Shown here piece after piece: positions 20,159 through 29,323 of a DNA stretch of 64,000 nucleotides (the stretch's first letter is position 1; every line of letters starts with the position of its first letter). The DNA is from a bacterium BMS3Bbin14 (GTDB lineage: Bacteria; Desulfobacterota; Desulfobulbia; Desulfobulbales; Desulfobulbaceae), in NCBI GenBank assembly GCA_002897615.1, contig BDTX01000011.1, positions 186,001-250,000 of the forward strand, written 5' to 3'. The notes under the pieces are model-generated. The model made no database searches, was not told where the DNA came from, and saw nothing but the letters and a program-made list of their open reading frames with translations. The translations under genes and the position numbers were made by a program.

Positions 20159-20770
20159 ATGAAATACAACCCCGGCATTCATCACCGTCGATCCATTCGT
20201 TTGCAAGGATACGATTATTCACGGGCGGGTTTGTATTTTGTCACCATCTGCACCCGTGACAGGTTGTGTTTGTTTGGAAAAATTCAAAACGGAAAAATGA
20301 TTTTGAATGACGCGGGCACCATGATTGAACGTCAATGGCAGGAATTGATAAATCATTTTGAAAAAAATAAATTACATGAATTTATCGTCATGCCCAATCA
20401 TTTTCATGGCATCATTGAATTCCCCGTAGGGGTGCCCCTTGTGGGTACCCAAAATGTGTTTGGGGGTACCCCCAATGTATCTGCGGGTACCCGTGATGTG
20501 CCTGCGGGTACCCGTGATGTGCCTCAAACAACAGGGCAACCACAAGGGATTGCCCCTACGGTCGGCAATGTTGTCGGGGCATTTAAATCATTGTCTACCA
20601 ATGAATACATTCGGAACGTGAAAAAAAACGATTGGCAACCATTTAATAAAAAATTATGGCAACGCAATTTTTACGAACATATCGTCCGAGACCATGGATC
20701 CTATCGGCAGATTGCCGAATACATCCAGACCAATCCCCTGCAATGGCAGGAGGATAAATATTATGAATAA
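20159..20770 (+). CDS. REP-associated tyrosine transposase (RAYT, Y1/HUH)
   Basis: A 203-residue IS200-like single-strand transposase. The HUH motif is HFHGII in MPNHFHGII, the helix with the candidate catalytic Tyr is SLSTNEYIRN, and the fold start is RAGLYFVTICTRD. Between them lies a low-complexity linker of 7-residue repeats (AGTRDVP) encoded by two perfect 21-bp tandem units at 20483-20524. The gene also contains palindromic REP-like sequences (20424-20450, 20534-20561). It is lower in GC than its neighbours and splits the sulfur-carrier operon, which indicates transfer. Such proteins mobilise REP palindromes. Confidence 0.9.
   Translation: MKYNPGIHHRRSIRLQGYDYSRAGLYFVTICTRDRLCLFGKIQNGKMILNDAGTMIERQWQELINHFEKNKLHEFIVMPNHFHGIIEFPVGVPLVGTQNVFGGTPNVSAGTRDVPAGTRDVPQTTGQPQGIAPTVGNVVGAFKSLSTNEYIRNVKKNDWQPFNKKLWQRNFYEHIVRDHGSYRQIAEYIQTNPLQWQEDKYYE
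20424..20450 (+). repeat. REP-like 27-bp sequence inside the transposase gene
   Basis: The 27 bp from CCGTAGGGG to GGGTACCC are an exact inverted copy of 20822-20848 and near-identical (inverted) to 20534-20561. They are probably the recognition palindrome of the RAYT protein or a relic of it. Confidence 0.65.
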
Positions 20771-20778
20771 TCTCCCTG

Positions 20779-20944
20779 CCAAAATGTGTTTGCGGGCACC
20801 CGTGATGTGCCTCAAACAACAGGGTACCCACAAGGGGCACCCCTACGGTCGGCAATGTGGTTGGGGCATTTGAATTATTTCTACCAATGAATACAGGCGG
20901 AACGTGAAAAAACGACTGGCAACCATTTATTAAAAAAAAATTGC
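20779..20944 (+). pseudogene. Decayed partial duplicate of the RAYT gene
   Basis: Begins CCAAAATGTGTTTG and follows the transposase gene from the linker region to about the TNEYI-NDWQPF part, with deletions and frame loss. It ends in an A-rich run 14 bp before the JAMM gene. It contains the exact inverted copy of the 27-bp REP-like sequence at 20822-20848. Confidence 0.75.
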
Positions 20945-20958
20945 ATCATTGAACAGAC

Positions 20959-21381
20959 ATGTTGAAAATAGAAAAATCAGTCCTAAACGCGATAATCGAC
21001 CATGCCCGGGAAGACGCGCCTGTTGAGGCCTGCGGTTATCTTGCCGCCGGCGACGGGATTGTCCGGCGTCACTATCGTCTCGCCAACCTGGACCGGGCCG
21101 GCGACCATTTTTCCATGGACCCCCGGGAGCAGTTCGAGACCATCCGGCGGATGCGGGAAGACGGGCTCGTCCCGGTCGCGGTCTATCACAGCCATCCCGA
21201 AACCCCGGCCCGCCCTTCGGTGGAAGATATTCGTCTTGCCCATGATCCGGGCGTGAGCTACGTCATTGTTTCCCTGGCGGCCCGGGAACCGGTGGTGAAA
21301 TCGTTTCGTATCGTTGAGGCGAGGGTCACCCCGGAGGAAATATTTATCGTCCGGCCTGCGGACGGGGAGGTAAAAAAATGA
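20959..21381 (+). CDS. hcyD: JAMM/Mov34 metalloprotease (HcyD type)
   Basis: A 140-residue zinc isopeptidase/peptidase. The JAMM signature is complete: upstream Glu in APVEACGYL, then HSHPETPARPSVEDI giving His-x-His and the Ser and Asp ligands. In the HcyS pathway this enzyme trims the carrier tail to expose Gly-Gly, which fits the GGGSR end of the carrier here. No convincing ribosome site precedes the ATG; the bases upstream belong to the decayed RAYT copy, so the original leader may have been lost. Its stop overlaps the tusA start. Confidence 0.85.
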   Translation: MLKIEKSVLNAIIDHAREDAPVEACGYLAAGDGIVRRHYRLANLDRAGDHFSMDPREQFETIRRMREDGLVPVAVYHSHPETPARPSVEDIRLAHDPGVSYVIVSLAAREPVVKSFRIVEARVTPEEIFIVRPADGEVKK

Positions 21382-21620
21382 ACAGTGAATTGATCATCAA
21401 TGCCCGCAAGGACCTGCACGGGGTCAGCTGCCCCATGAACATGGTCTATACCAAGGTGGCCCTGGCGGAACTCGGTCCGGGCCAGATCCTGGAGGTGATT
21501 CTTGATGACGGGCCGCCGATCAACAATGTGCCGGGCTCGCTCAAAAGGGAAGGCCATGAAATCCTGCGGCAGCAACAGCGTGAAGACGGCAGCTGGGCGC
21601 TCCTGGTCCGCAAGAATTGA
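21378..21620 (+). CDS. tusA: TusA/SirA family sulfur-transfer protein
   Basis: An 80-residue TusA-like protein with the sulfur-relay motif CPMN (Cys about residue 18) in LHGVSCPMNMVYTKVAL and the typical LEVILDDGPPINNVPGSLK and GHEIL segments. GGAGG precedes the ATG and the start overlaps the JAMM stop. It probably delivers persulfide sulfur to the carrier protein in this operon. Confidence 0.85.
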   Translation: MNSELIINARKDLHGVSCPMNMVYTKVALAELGPGQILEVILDDGPPINNVPGSLKREGHEILRQQQREDGSWALLVRKN

Positions 21621-21633
21621 GTACTGAGCCAGC

Positions 21634-21726
21634 CCGGTGAAGACCAGCAAATACCTTTATTTGGCAAGAATGCAATAAATTCCACATATTGCATGGATCA
21701 TCACCTCAAGCCGTCACGGATTCGGG
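21634..21726 (+). repeat. Family 1 element, left-truncated
   Basis: Only the right 93 bp remain, from the CCGGTGAAGACC block to GTCACGGATTCGGG. It begins 14 bp after the tusA stop. Confidence 0.8.
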
Positions 21727-21780
21727 TATATGTTAAACTGTCGCATGGTTGATAACTATGCGGTTTTGTTTGTCTTAAAA

Positions 21781-21897
21781 ACGCAAGATGGCACAGGCAC
21801 CCCAAGTTTATACGGTTACAACCGTAGCTATAGCTCCTCCTATATGCGGGCGGGAGTCACCGTGTGCAGATGGGGTGCCTGTGCCATCTTGCGTTAC
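21781..21897. mobile_element. Family 2 hairpin element
   Basis: 117 bp; ACGCAAGATGGCACAGG at the left is matched exactly by the complement at the right, which continues to the GTAA tip. The htpX stop codon TAA (21894-21896, minus strand) is made by that tip. Confidence 0.75.
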
Positions 21898-22727
21898 ATG
21901 GCCATGAGCCGGCGTACCCGTTCCTCAACGGGCGGATGAGTGGAAAACAGGTTGGCCATCCGGCCGCCGCCGAGCGGATTAACGATATACATCTGGGCCG
22001 CCGCCGGATTGACCGGCATGGGTGCCTGCCGGTTGTAATCGGTCAGTTTCTGCAGGGCGGCGGCCAGCGCCTTCGGCCGGCCGCAGATTTTCGCCCCCGC
22101 GGCATCGGCCAGGTATTCGCGGCTCCGGGAGATGGCCATCTGGATGAGAGCGGCGGAGATGGGCGCGACAATGATCATAATCAGGGCGGCCAGTGGATTG
22201 CCGCCCTCATCGTCGGAGCTGCTGCCGCCGAAGATCATGGTCCACTGGGCCATGGTGGCCAGGTAACTGATGGCGCCGGCCATGACGGCCGCAATGGAAC
22301 TGATGAGGATGTCGCGGTGCTTGATGTGGCCGAGTTCGTGGCTCAGGACGCCCTCCAGTTCGTCCCGGTTCAGGAGCTGCAGGAGGCCCGTGGTGACGGC
22401 AACCGCGGCGTGTTCGGGGTCGCGGCCCGTGGCAAAGGCATTGGGTGTTGGGCTGTCGATAATATAGACCTGCGGTTTTGGCAGAGCTGCCCGGACGGCC
22501 AGGGTTTCAACGACGCGGTGCAGCTCCGGCGCTTCCCCCGGCGATACCGGGCGGGCCCGGTTCATGGCCAGGGCCATCTTGTCACTGTTCCAGTAGGCAA
22601 AAAAATTCAGGCCGACCGCTATCAGCAGGGCTATGATCATGCCCTGCCTGCCGGCCATGACCTGCCCCCCCACCATGAACAGGGCGGTGAGCGCTGCCAT
22701 CAGGATAAAGGTTTTCAAGGTGTTCAT
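21894..22727 (-). CDS. htpX: Protease HtpX homologue
   Basis: A 277-residue membrane zinc protease of family M48 involved in membrane protein quality control. It has two N-terminal transmembrane segments, then AVAVTTGLLQLLNRDELEGVLSHE ending in the zinc motif HELGH, two further hydrophobic segments and the third-ligand region SREYLADAAGA. The ATG at 22727 (MNTLKTFIL) is preferred over an upstream TTG. The stop codon is formed by the end of a family 2 hairpin element. Confidence 0.93.
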   Translation of the reverse strand: MNTLKTFILMAALTALFMVGGQVMAGRQGMIIALLIAVGLNFFAYWNSDKMALAMNRARPVSPGEAPELHRVVETLAVRAALPKPQVYIIDSPTPNAFATGRDPEHAAVAVTTGLLQLLNRDELEGVLSHELGHIKHRDILISSIAAVMAGAISYLATMAQWTMIFGGSSSDDEGGNPLAALIMIIVAPISAALIQMAISRSREYLADAAGAKICGRPKALAAALQKLTDYNRQAPMPVNPAAAQMYIVNPLGGGRMANLFSTHPPVEERVRRLMAM

Positions 22728-22854
22728 CGTCAATTCCAAATACAGGGGCTAATTATGCGAACTTGTCTCCATTTCGAAACGGTCTTTTTGCCAGCTCCCG
22801 GCATTATGCTCAGAAAATAAGTTGTTTTCACGTGAAGTCAAGAAGAGGTGGTCG

Positions 22855-22985
22855 GTGTCCTGTCAAGCACCAACTGACGCATCTTGCTCGTCCTTTGGCG
22901 TTCCGGCTGTGTTGCGGCTTCAGCCGTGCCTTACAGGAACACCAAATTATTTCGCAATCTTGCGTCATTTGTCACTTGACATGAC
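22855..22985. mobile_element. Family 3 inverted-repeat element
   Basis: Inverted relative to the copy at 5913. Starts GTGTCCTGTCAA and ends TGTCACTTGACATGAC, where a family 1 element interrupts it. It carries the same GGCGTTCC inner arm and the AATCTTGCGTCA block. Confidence 0.7.
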
Positions 22986-23225
22986 CCTGAATCCGTGACG
23001 GCTTGAGATTATACTATAGGCAATATGTGGAATTTATTGCATTATTGACAAATAAATGCATTTTATACTCTTCACTGCGCCGGACTGCGGTCCGCCCGAT
23101 AACGGCACAGCTGCTACGTTGGCAACTCGTTGAGATCACACTGGATAATCAACATCATTGCCGCCTCGAAGGTCTCGCAGGCTCGCTATCTGCATCTGCA
23201 CCATTCTCGAACGCTCACGGATTCA
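22986..23225 (-). mobile_element. Family 1 MITE-like element, long subtype
   Basis: About 240 bp in reverse orientation, with the 25-bp internal extension that marks the long subtype. ATGAC flanks both sides. It is inserted at the tip of a family 3 element and ends a few bases from the antiporter stop codon. Confidence 0.85.
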
Positions 23226-23228
23226 TGA

Positions 23229-24191
23229 CTATGAGAACAGAAAGTAGTAATATGTTCCATAGGCGGCGAGAAACAGGAGACCGTGCCAGCGCCTGATGCC
23301 GTGGCTTTGTTGCAGGATGGCGACCAGGGCCAGGGAAAAGGCCAGCATGACCGGCAGGTCGCGCTGCAGGAGAGCGGCTGACAGGGCAAAAGGTTTGATC
23401 ACCGCCGTCAGACCGAGTACCATGAGCAGGTTGAACATGTTCGAGCCGATGATGTTGCCGATCAACAACCCGGATTCGTTGCGTCTGAGCGCCGACAGGC
23501 TGGTGGCCAGTTCCGGTAGCGAGGTGCCGACCGCTGCCAGGGTCAGCCCGATAATCAACTCGCTCACGCCCAGGTAACGGGCCATGTCCGCCGCGCCCCT
23601 GATAAAGATGGTGGCACCGTAAGTCAGCAGGGCCAGGCCGGCCAGAACCAGAAAACTGATAAAGCCCAGGGAGGGCGGCCCTGTTTTTTCTTCGTCGGCG
23701 GTCTGTTCGCTGTGCTGACCGTTGGTATGGTTACGGCAGGCAAGAAAAGTGTAGACGATCAGCGTGAGAACGAAGATGATGCCCAGAGACCGGGGAAAAC
23801 GGCCATAGGCGCTGCAGAGCATCAGGATGATGCTGGCGGCAATGACCAGCAGCAGTTCAATCCTGACGGCCTGCAGGTTGAGTTCGAGCCGCTGCAGCAG
23901 CGCCGACAGGCCCAGGATCAGGCCGATATTGGCGATGTTGCTGCCGACTACGTTGCCGATCATAATGTCCGGATGGCCTTGCAGCGAGGCGGTAAGGCTG
24001 ACAGAGAGTTCCGGTACCGAGGTGCCGAAGGCCACGACGGTGAGCCCGATAAGAAGCATCGACATGCCGGACTGTCGGGCCAGCCGGGTGGCGCCGATTA
24101 CCAGCATCTCGCCGCCGCCGACCAGCATGGCCAGACCTCCGGCCACGGCCAGGAGCGCCTGGAGTGGAGACAGGACTGTCAGGCCGTTCAT
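23229..24191 (-). CDS. Calcium/sodium antiporter (CaCA family)
   Basis: A 320-residue inner-membrane cation exchanger of the YrbG type. The two alpha-repeats typical of the family are present: GLTVVAFGTSVPELSVSL with GNVVGSNIANIGLILG, and GLTLAAVGTSLPELATSL with GNIIGSNMFNLLMVLG. About ten hydrophobic segments surround a charged central loop (residues 155-175). Its start overlaps the stop of the upstream gene (ATGA), so both are one operon. Confidence 0.9.
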   Translation of the reverse strand: MNGLTVLSPLQALLAVAGGLAMLVGGGEMLVIGATRLARQSGMSMLLIGLTVVAFGTSVPELSVSLTASLQGHPDIMIGNVVGSNIANIGLILGLSALLQRLELNLQAVRIELLLVIAASIILMLCSAYGRFPRSLGIIFVLTLIVYTFLACRNHTNGQHSEQTADEEKTGPPSLGFISFLVLAGLALLTYGATIFIRGAADMARYLGVSELIIGLTLAAVGTSLPELATSLSALRRNESGLLIGNIIGSNMFNLLMVLGLTAVIKPFALSAALLQRDLPVMLAFSLALVAILQQSHGIRRWHGLLFLAAYGTYYYFLFS

Positions 24192-24919
24192 GGACGGACA
24201 AGATCCTTCAGGTCCAGGTCGCCCTGGAGCGCGTAGGCACGGTCAATGATTTTTTTGAGCGGTCCCTTGATCTTGGCCAGGGGAGTGACCCGGGGGATAA
24301 CCGGCAGCAGTTCTTCTGCCGGCGGCGGCGGCTCGACCCGCATCTTTTTCTCAAGCTGTATCCCGGCCTGCGGATTCAGCCCGCCCTCCATGTGGCCGGA
24401 CTTGTAGGCTTCCGTTCCGCCCAGGCCCTGCAGGAAGTTCAGCATGGTGCCAAGGTCGTTTTTTCGATAAAAAACTTTGATTTCGTCGGCAATGTTTTGC
24501 CGGTTCCGGGACAGTTCCATCAGGTTCGCCCGGTATTCGTCAACGTCAGAGACGAGTTTGTCATAGGTATCAAGAATCATATTTTTAAAACGGCCGCTCC
24601 GGGTCAGGCCGTGAATGTTCTGCCCGGCAAAGACCCGTTTCCTGATGGTTGGTGACTCGGTCAGGTACGGATCAAAGAAAATCAGTTGCTCAAGCCCGGT
24701 CAGTTTGATAAACTCATGGATCAGTTTTTCGTCTTTCAACAGTATATATATCCTGACCAGGTCAAAGCCGATTTTTTGTTCGAGGCGCAGGGATGAGGCC
24801 AGGACCTGGTCGTCGTAATCCTGGATGTCCTCTTCGATGAGTTTGCGGAATCCGAAGTAGCGGTCGGCCATTTCTTTTTTGATTTCAAGAGCCAGGACCT
24901 GGTCGATATCTTGTGGCAT
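24188..24919 (-). CDS. Conserved hypothetical protein
   Basis: A 243-residue soluble, highly charged, mostly helical protein that I do not recognise. No signal peptide or membrane segment is visible. The middle (SDVDEYRANLMELSRNRQNI) could form a coiled coil, and a Pro-rich stretch EPPPPAEELLPVIPRV separates a C-terminal basic helix. It is translationally coupled to the antiporter gene by a 4-bp overlap, so a role with that transporter is possible but unproven. Confidence 0.65.
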   Translation of the reverse strand: MPQDIDQVLALEIKKEMADRYFGFRKLIEEDIQDYDDQVLASSLRLEQKIGFDLVRIYILLKDEKLIHEFIKLTGLEQLIFFDPYLTESPTIRKRVFAGQNIHGLTRSGRFKNMILDTYDKLVSDVDEYRANLMELSRNRQNIADEIKVFYRKNDLGTMLNFLQGLGGTEAYKSGHMEGGLNPQAGIQLEKKMRVEPPPPAEELLPVIPRVTPLAKIKGPLKKIIDRAYALQGDLDLKDLVRP

Positions 24920-25092
24920 ACGGTTGACGCGCCTCCTGGGTTCACGGTATCTTTATCTGGATAGTTACAGACCGGGGTTATGGCATTTTTTCGCTTGTCC
25001 CTGAATAAGTTACCAATCCGGGATCGGAGTCTGGTTTTATTATACCGTACTCCGGGTAATTTTTCACATTGTTATATCAACAGGGAATGGTC

Positions 25093-26880
25093 ATGCCGGT
25101 AACGCCTTTACGTGAGGAAATAAAGAACAGGATCCGGGAGGCGGCGGATATCGTCCAGGTGATCGGCGAGTGTGTGGAGCTGAAGCGCTCCGGCGCCAGG
25201 TTCACCGGCCGCTGTCCTTTTCACGCGGAAAAAACGCCGTCCTTTTCCGTCAATCCCCAGGGGCGGTTTTTTCACTGCTTCGGCTGCGGTGAGTCGGGCG
25301 ATGTCTTTTCCTTTGTCATGAAATATTACCGGCTCTCCTTTCCGGAAGCACTCAAGGAGCTGGCCCGCCGCTGTCATATCGATCTGCCCGAATCGCGTTT
25401 GAGCGAGGCGGACCGGCAACGGATCAAGGAACGGGATATGCTCTACCGGGTGAATGAGCAGGCGGCGGCCCTCTATCAGCGCTATCTGCTGGAATCGCCG
25501 AAGGCCGAAGAGGCCAGGGCCTATCTCGAGCGGCGCGGCGTCCCGGCCGCGGCGATCAAGGATTTCCGGCTCGGTTATGCCCCGGACCCCGGGGCGGCGG
25601 GCTGGAGTTTTGCCACCTCGCATTTGCAGGGCCTGCGCCTGCCGGTCACGGTCATTGAAAAGGCCGGCCTGGCCGTCAAAAAGGAGCACGGCGGTTATTA
25701 TGACCGCTTCCGCGACCGGCTGCTTTTTCCGATCCAGGATCTGACCGGCCAGGTGGTGGCCTTTGGCGGCCGGATTCTCGGCGACGGCCAGCCCAAGTAC
25801 ATGAATTCGCCGGAAAGCCCGGTTTTTAACAAGGGCCGGCTGCTCTTCGGTCTCTACCGGCACCGGGAGGCAATCCGGCGGCGGCGGCAGGCCATCGTGG
25901 TGGAGGGGAACTTTGACCTCCTGCTGCTGGCCGTGCACGGCATTGACAACGTCGTGGCCCCCCTCGGTACGGCCTTGACCCGCGATCATATCCGCCTGCT
26001 GCGTGGTTACTGCGACGAAGTCGTCCTGCTCTTTGACGGTGACAGTGCCGGCCTGAAGGCCGCCATGCGCTCGGTGCCCTTTTTTCTGGCCGAGCAGGTC
26101 GACGCCAGGGTGGCGCTCCTGCCCGAGGGCCATGATCCCGATAGCCTGATTAGGGACAAGGGTGCGGCCGAGATCGAAAAACTGGTGGCCGGCTCCGGGC
26201 CGCTGGCCGAATTTGTCTTCGATACCCTGGCCCGTCGCTACGGCCTGACTCTTGCGGGCAAGAACCATATCATCAATGAGCTGCGGGAGATCGTCCAGGC
26301 GGGCGGCGATTCTGCGCAACGTTCACTGATGGTCGCCCATTTCAGCGACAAGCTCGGCATCGCCCCGGCCCAGTTCCTGGCCGGAGTTCATGAGGCCCGG
26401 CCGCCGGAGCGCCGGGAGGAAGAGGCCGGGCCGCAGCGGCCGTTTCCGGAGAGTTTGTCGCGAAAACAGCGACAACTTGTTGACTTCATGCTTCTTTATC
26501 CTGAATTTCTCGAAGAATTGCTCGCCGCCGGCGGGGCGGAGGTGGTCCGGGAAACGGCGGGGATGGAGATCATCAGTTGCCTGCAGGAGTTGACAGCAAC
26601 AGGCCCGGTTACCCCGGACCGGCTGCTGTCCGCCCTGCCGGGCGAGAGTGAGCGGCGGTATACGGCCGAGCTCTTGATCAACAGCGGCGGCAGCGGCGGC
26701 GAAGAGTTCGAGCAGGAGGGCCGCCGCCTGTGCGACGAGTTGTTGGCCTGGCTGCATATGGCCCGGCGGCGGCAGGATGGCGCCGACCTCATGCGGCAGA
26801 TCAATGAGGCCCAGGAGGATGGGGATCAGGACGTGCTGATGCGGCTCCTTGAGCGGAAAATGGCAATGGGGCAAACGTAA
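25093..26880 (+). CDS. dnaG: DNA primase DnaG
   Basis: A 595-residue primase that makes RNA primers at the fork. The zinc domain has Cys41, His44, Cys62 and Cys65 (CPFHAEKTPSF ... HCFGCGESGD). The TOPRIM core shows VVEGNFDLL (usual EGYxD) and LLFDGDSAGLKA. The C-terminal third is the helicase-interaction region. AGGGA precedes the chosen ATG; eight more in-frame codons upstream are less likely. dnaG precedes rpoD as in the macromolecular-synthesis operon, but 587 bp with two repeats now separate them. Confidence 0.96.
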   Translation: MPVTPLREEIKNRIREAADIVQVIGECVELKRSGARFTGRCPFHAEKTPSFSVNPQGRFFHCFGCGESGDVFSFVMKYYRLSFPEALKELARRCHIDLPESRLSEADRQRIKERDMLYRVNEQAAALYQRYLLESPKAEEARAYLERRGVPAAAIKDFRLGYAPDPGAAGWSFATSHLQGLRLPVTVIEKAGLAVKKEHGGYYDRFRDRLLFPIQDLTGQVVAFGGRILGDGQPKYMNSPESPVFNKGRLLFGLYRHREAIRRRRQAIVVEGNFDLLLLAVHGIDNVVAPLGTALTRDHIRLLRGYCDEVVLLFDGDSAGLKAAMRSVPFFLAEQVDARVALLPEGHDPDSLIRDKGAAEIEKLVAGSGPLAEFVFDTLARRYGLTLAGKNHIINELREIVQAGGDSAQRSLMVAHFSDKLGIAPAQFLAGVHEARPPERREEEAGPQRPFPESLSRKQRQLVDFMLLYPEFLEELLAAGGAEVVRETAGMEIISCLQELTATGPVTPDRLLSALPGESERRYTAELLINSGGSGGEEFEQEGRRLCDELLAWLHMARRRQDGADLMRQINEAQEDGDQDVLMRLLERKMAMGQT

Positions 26881-26997
26881 TTTTTCCAGATCACCGGTTG
26901 AAAGAAGAATAAAACCTGGTACATTGCAAAAATGTATTTATAATATTGGGTATCCGACAGCAGCGCCGTTTCGTGTATGGTATGAAATGTCAGCAAG
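26881..26997. other. Intergenic segment, nothing recognised
   Basis: Short AT-rich spacer between dnaG and a family 4 repeat. No clear terminator or promoter could be assigned. Confidence 0.3.
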
Positions 26998-27087
26998 TTA
27001 GTGTCCGTTCGGAAATGAGGTTTTTTGTTCGAGATCAGGAAGCGATTCTGCGCGACTCCGAAAAGACCGTTTCTGGATGGGCACAGG
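26998..27087. repeat. Family 4 inverted-repeat element
   Basis: Starts TTAGTGTCCGTTCGGAAATG and ends with the complement of a related sequence (CGTTTCTGGATGGGCAC). It includes the GAGGTTTTTTGTTCGAGATCA block. The same unit with a longer centre is at 59524-59688. Confidence 0.65.
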
Positions 27088-27093
27088 TTAAAT

Positions 27094-27337
27094 CGTGGAT
27101 CCATGACGGCTTGAGGTGATAATCCATACAATATGTGGAATCTATTGCATTATCTCTGAGTAAAATCATTTTCAGGCCTTCGCCGCGCCGGACTGCAGGG
27201 CGCCCGTTAACGGCGCATCCGCTGCGTTGGCAACAAAGTTGAGATCACGCCAGGATAATCAACTTAGTTGCCGCCTCGAAGGTCTCGCAGGCTCGCTATC
27301 TGCATCTGTACCGTTCTCGAACGTTCACGGATTCAGT
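27094..27337 (-). mobile_element. Family 1 MITE-like element, long subtype
   Basis: 244 bp in reverse orientation with diverged left tip (CGTGGATCCATGACGG) and right tip CACGGATTCAG. TAAAT flanks both sides. It lies in the rpoD upstream region. Confidence 0.85.
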
Positions 27338-27467
27338 AAATGTATTGAGTCGGCGCCTTTGTTGTTGTCAGGATCAGACGGAAAAGTTGTTGTATAGTCC
27401 GGATGGTGAGACAAACCATAATAGTTCATCCTTTCTTCGTTTTTTAGCAAAAGTCGGGGGGACGGAG

Positions 27468-29147
27468 ATGGCGGCCAGGAAGAAATTTTTCGAAGAAGAA
27501 GAAGTGAATGGCAACATTCCGGAGTCGCAAGAAGATCTTGCCGATTTTTTAGATCTTCCGGATTTGAAAGAGCTTGAGGAATGTGATGATTTTTCGGATC
27601 TGACAGGAATATTTGCAGAGGAGGATCTCACTTTGGTTGATATGCCCGATACCATTATTCATGATGACCGTCGCAAGGCGTTGCGGGTCGGACGCCGCCG
27701 GGGAGGGGATCGGCGCCGGATCATTGATCGACGGCTGGCCGGCGGCAGCGTTGATCCGATGAATATCTATCTCCGGGAGATGGGCAACCTGTCGCTGCTT
27801 ACTCACGAAGAAGAGGTCGATCTGGCCCGAATGGTCGAGACCGGAGAAATGCTGGTTCAGCAGGCGGTCTTACGTTTGACGCTCGGAGTGATCATGCTTG
27901 GTGATTTGGCTCGAGACCTGCGAGCCGGGAAGGTCCGCATTGGCGCGGCGCTGAAAAGCATCTCGGAACATGACGGAGACGTTCAGGCGAAGATCCGGGA
28001 GGATTTCCTGAAGCAGATCGAGCTGGCCTTTGAACTGGACCGCAAGCGCCAGAGTCTGTGCCGGGAACTTGAAAAAGGAGATGAACGGGGCGCAGAATAT
28101 GACCGGATCATGGCGGAGATCGACGGGGTCGGCCTGGAGATAGCGCAACTGTTCACGGGTTATCAACTGTGCTGCAAGGGTGTTTTTGCCGTGGCCGATG
28201 CGGTTCGGGATCTGGGCTTGCAGTTCAAGAAGGTCCGGATTGAGGCCCTGAGAAAGACCAAAATGCCGCCGCCGGACGGCGAAAAGGCAGCCAGTCTGGA
28301 CGCCGCCGATGCGGCAGAGATCGAGCGCCTGACGACTCTGGATCTCATCGATGCCCTCGGCGTCAGCCATCAGGCCCTGAGTGGCATCCTGGGAGATATC
28401 GAACTCGGCCGGGAAGAGGTCAAGCAGGGCAAGGAGTCGTTCATCCGCGCCAACCTGCGCCTGGTGATTGCCGTTTCCAAAAAGTTCCTCAACCGGGGGT
28501 TGCAGCTGCCGGATTTGATCCAGGAAGGCAATATCGGGCTGATGAAGGCGGTGGAGAAGTATGATTACAAGCGCGGCTACAAGTTTTCCACCTACGCGAC
28601 CTGGTGGATCAGGCAGGCGATAACGCGCGGCATCGCCGATCAGGGCCGGACCATCAGGCTGCCGGTGCACATGATTGAAACCATCAACCGGATGCTCCGG
28701 TTCTCCCGGGATTTTATGCAGATCGAAAGCCGTGAGCCGACTCCGGAGGAGATGGCCGAGCAGTTGAACACGGACCTGGAAAAGGTGAATATCGCCCTGA
28801 AAACCGCCAAAGACGCAATCTCCCTGGACGCGCCGGTGGGGGACGAAGAAGACACCATGCTCAGTGACTTTGTCGAGGACTATGTCCATCCCGATCCACA
28901 TGATGCCTCGGTAACGGAAAGCCTGAAACGGTGCATGTGCCAGGTCATGTCATCGTTGACGCCGCGCGAGGAGCAGGTTCTGCGCATGCGTTACGGTATT
29001 GATGTGAGCTGCGACCACACCCTGGAAGAGGTCGGCAAGTGTTTTTCCGTGACCCGTGAGCGAATTCGGCAGATCGAGGCGCAGGCCATCAAGAAACTCC
29101 GTCATCCGGCCAGGAGCGGGGATCTTCGTTCTTTTATCTCCGACTGA
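27468..29147 (+). CDS. rpoD: RNA polymerase primary sigma factor RpoD
   Basis: A 559-residue housekeeping sigma-70. Region 1.2 is [22 protein letters not shown]; region 2 is [16 protein letters not shown] through [13 protein letters not shown]; region 3 is [11 protein letters not shown]; region 4 ends [21 protein letters not shown] non-conserved insert separates regions 1.2 and 2. An acidic N-terminal region 1.1 ([16 protein letters not shown]) is short. The ATG at 27468 follows GGGGGACGGAG; the frame is open 41 codons further upstream but starts inside unlikely sequence. Confidence 0.96.
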   Translation: MAARKKFFEEEEVNGNIPESQEDLADFLDLPDLKELEECDDFSDLTGIFAEEDLTLVDMPDTIIHDDRRKALRVGRRRGGDRRRIIDRRLAGGSVDPMNIYLREMGNLSLLTHEEEVDLARMVETGEMLVQQAVLRLTLGVIMLGDLARDLRAGKVRIGAALKSISEHDGDVQAKIREDFLKQIELAFELDRKRQSLCRELEKGDERGAEYDRIMAEIDGVGLEIAQLFTGYQLCCKGVFAVADAVRDLGLQFKKVRIEALRKTKMPPPDGEKAASLDAADAAEIERLTTLDLIDALGVSHQALSGILGDIELGREEVKQGKESFIRANLRLVIAVSKKFLNRGLQLPDLIQEGNIGLMKAVEKYDYKRGYKFSTYATWWIRQAITRGIADQGRTIRLPVHMIETINRMLRFSRDFMQIESREPTPEEMAEQLNTDLEKVNIALKTAKDAISLDAPVGDEEDTMLSDFVEDYVHPDPHDASVTESLKRCMCQVMSSLTPREEQVLRMRYGIDVSCDHTLEEVGKCFSVTRERIRQIEAQAIKKLRHPARSGDLRSFISD

Positions 29148-29183
29148 CCAATGCAGTCCGGTGTCCTGGCGTATTGGCACCCT

Positions 29184-29310
29184 CCTGAATCCGTTATCGG
29201 GCGCCCCGCAGTCCGGTGCGGTGAAGACCGGAAGATATGTTTATTTGGAAATAATGCAATAAGATTCACATATTGCATGGAATGTCATCTCGGGCCGTCA
29301 CGAATTCAGG
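29184..29310 (+). mobile_element. Family 1 element with internal deletion
   Basis: 127 bp in forward orientation. The left tip CCTGAATCCG is joined directly to TTATCGGGCG, so the first half is missing, while both ends are kept. It occupies the rpoD-dprA gap. Confidence 0.85.
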
Positions 29311-29323
29311 TTATCGTCATCAC

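Noticed and set aside
20459-20524. CRISPR-like short tandem repeats
   Set aside because: Two or three directly adjacent 21-bp units in frame within the RAYT gene, with no spacers; they encode a 7-residue repeat linker.
25108-26319. 403-codon open frame antisense to dnaG
   Set aside because: Shadow of dnaG; no ribosome site or recognisable domain.
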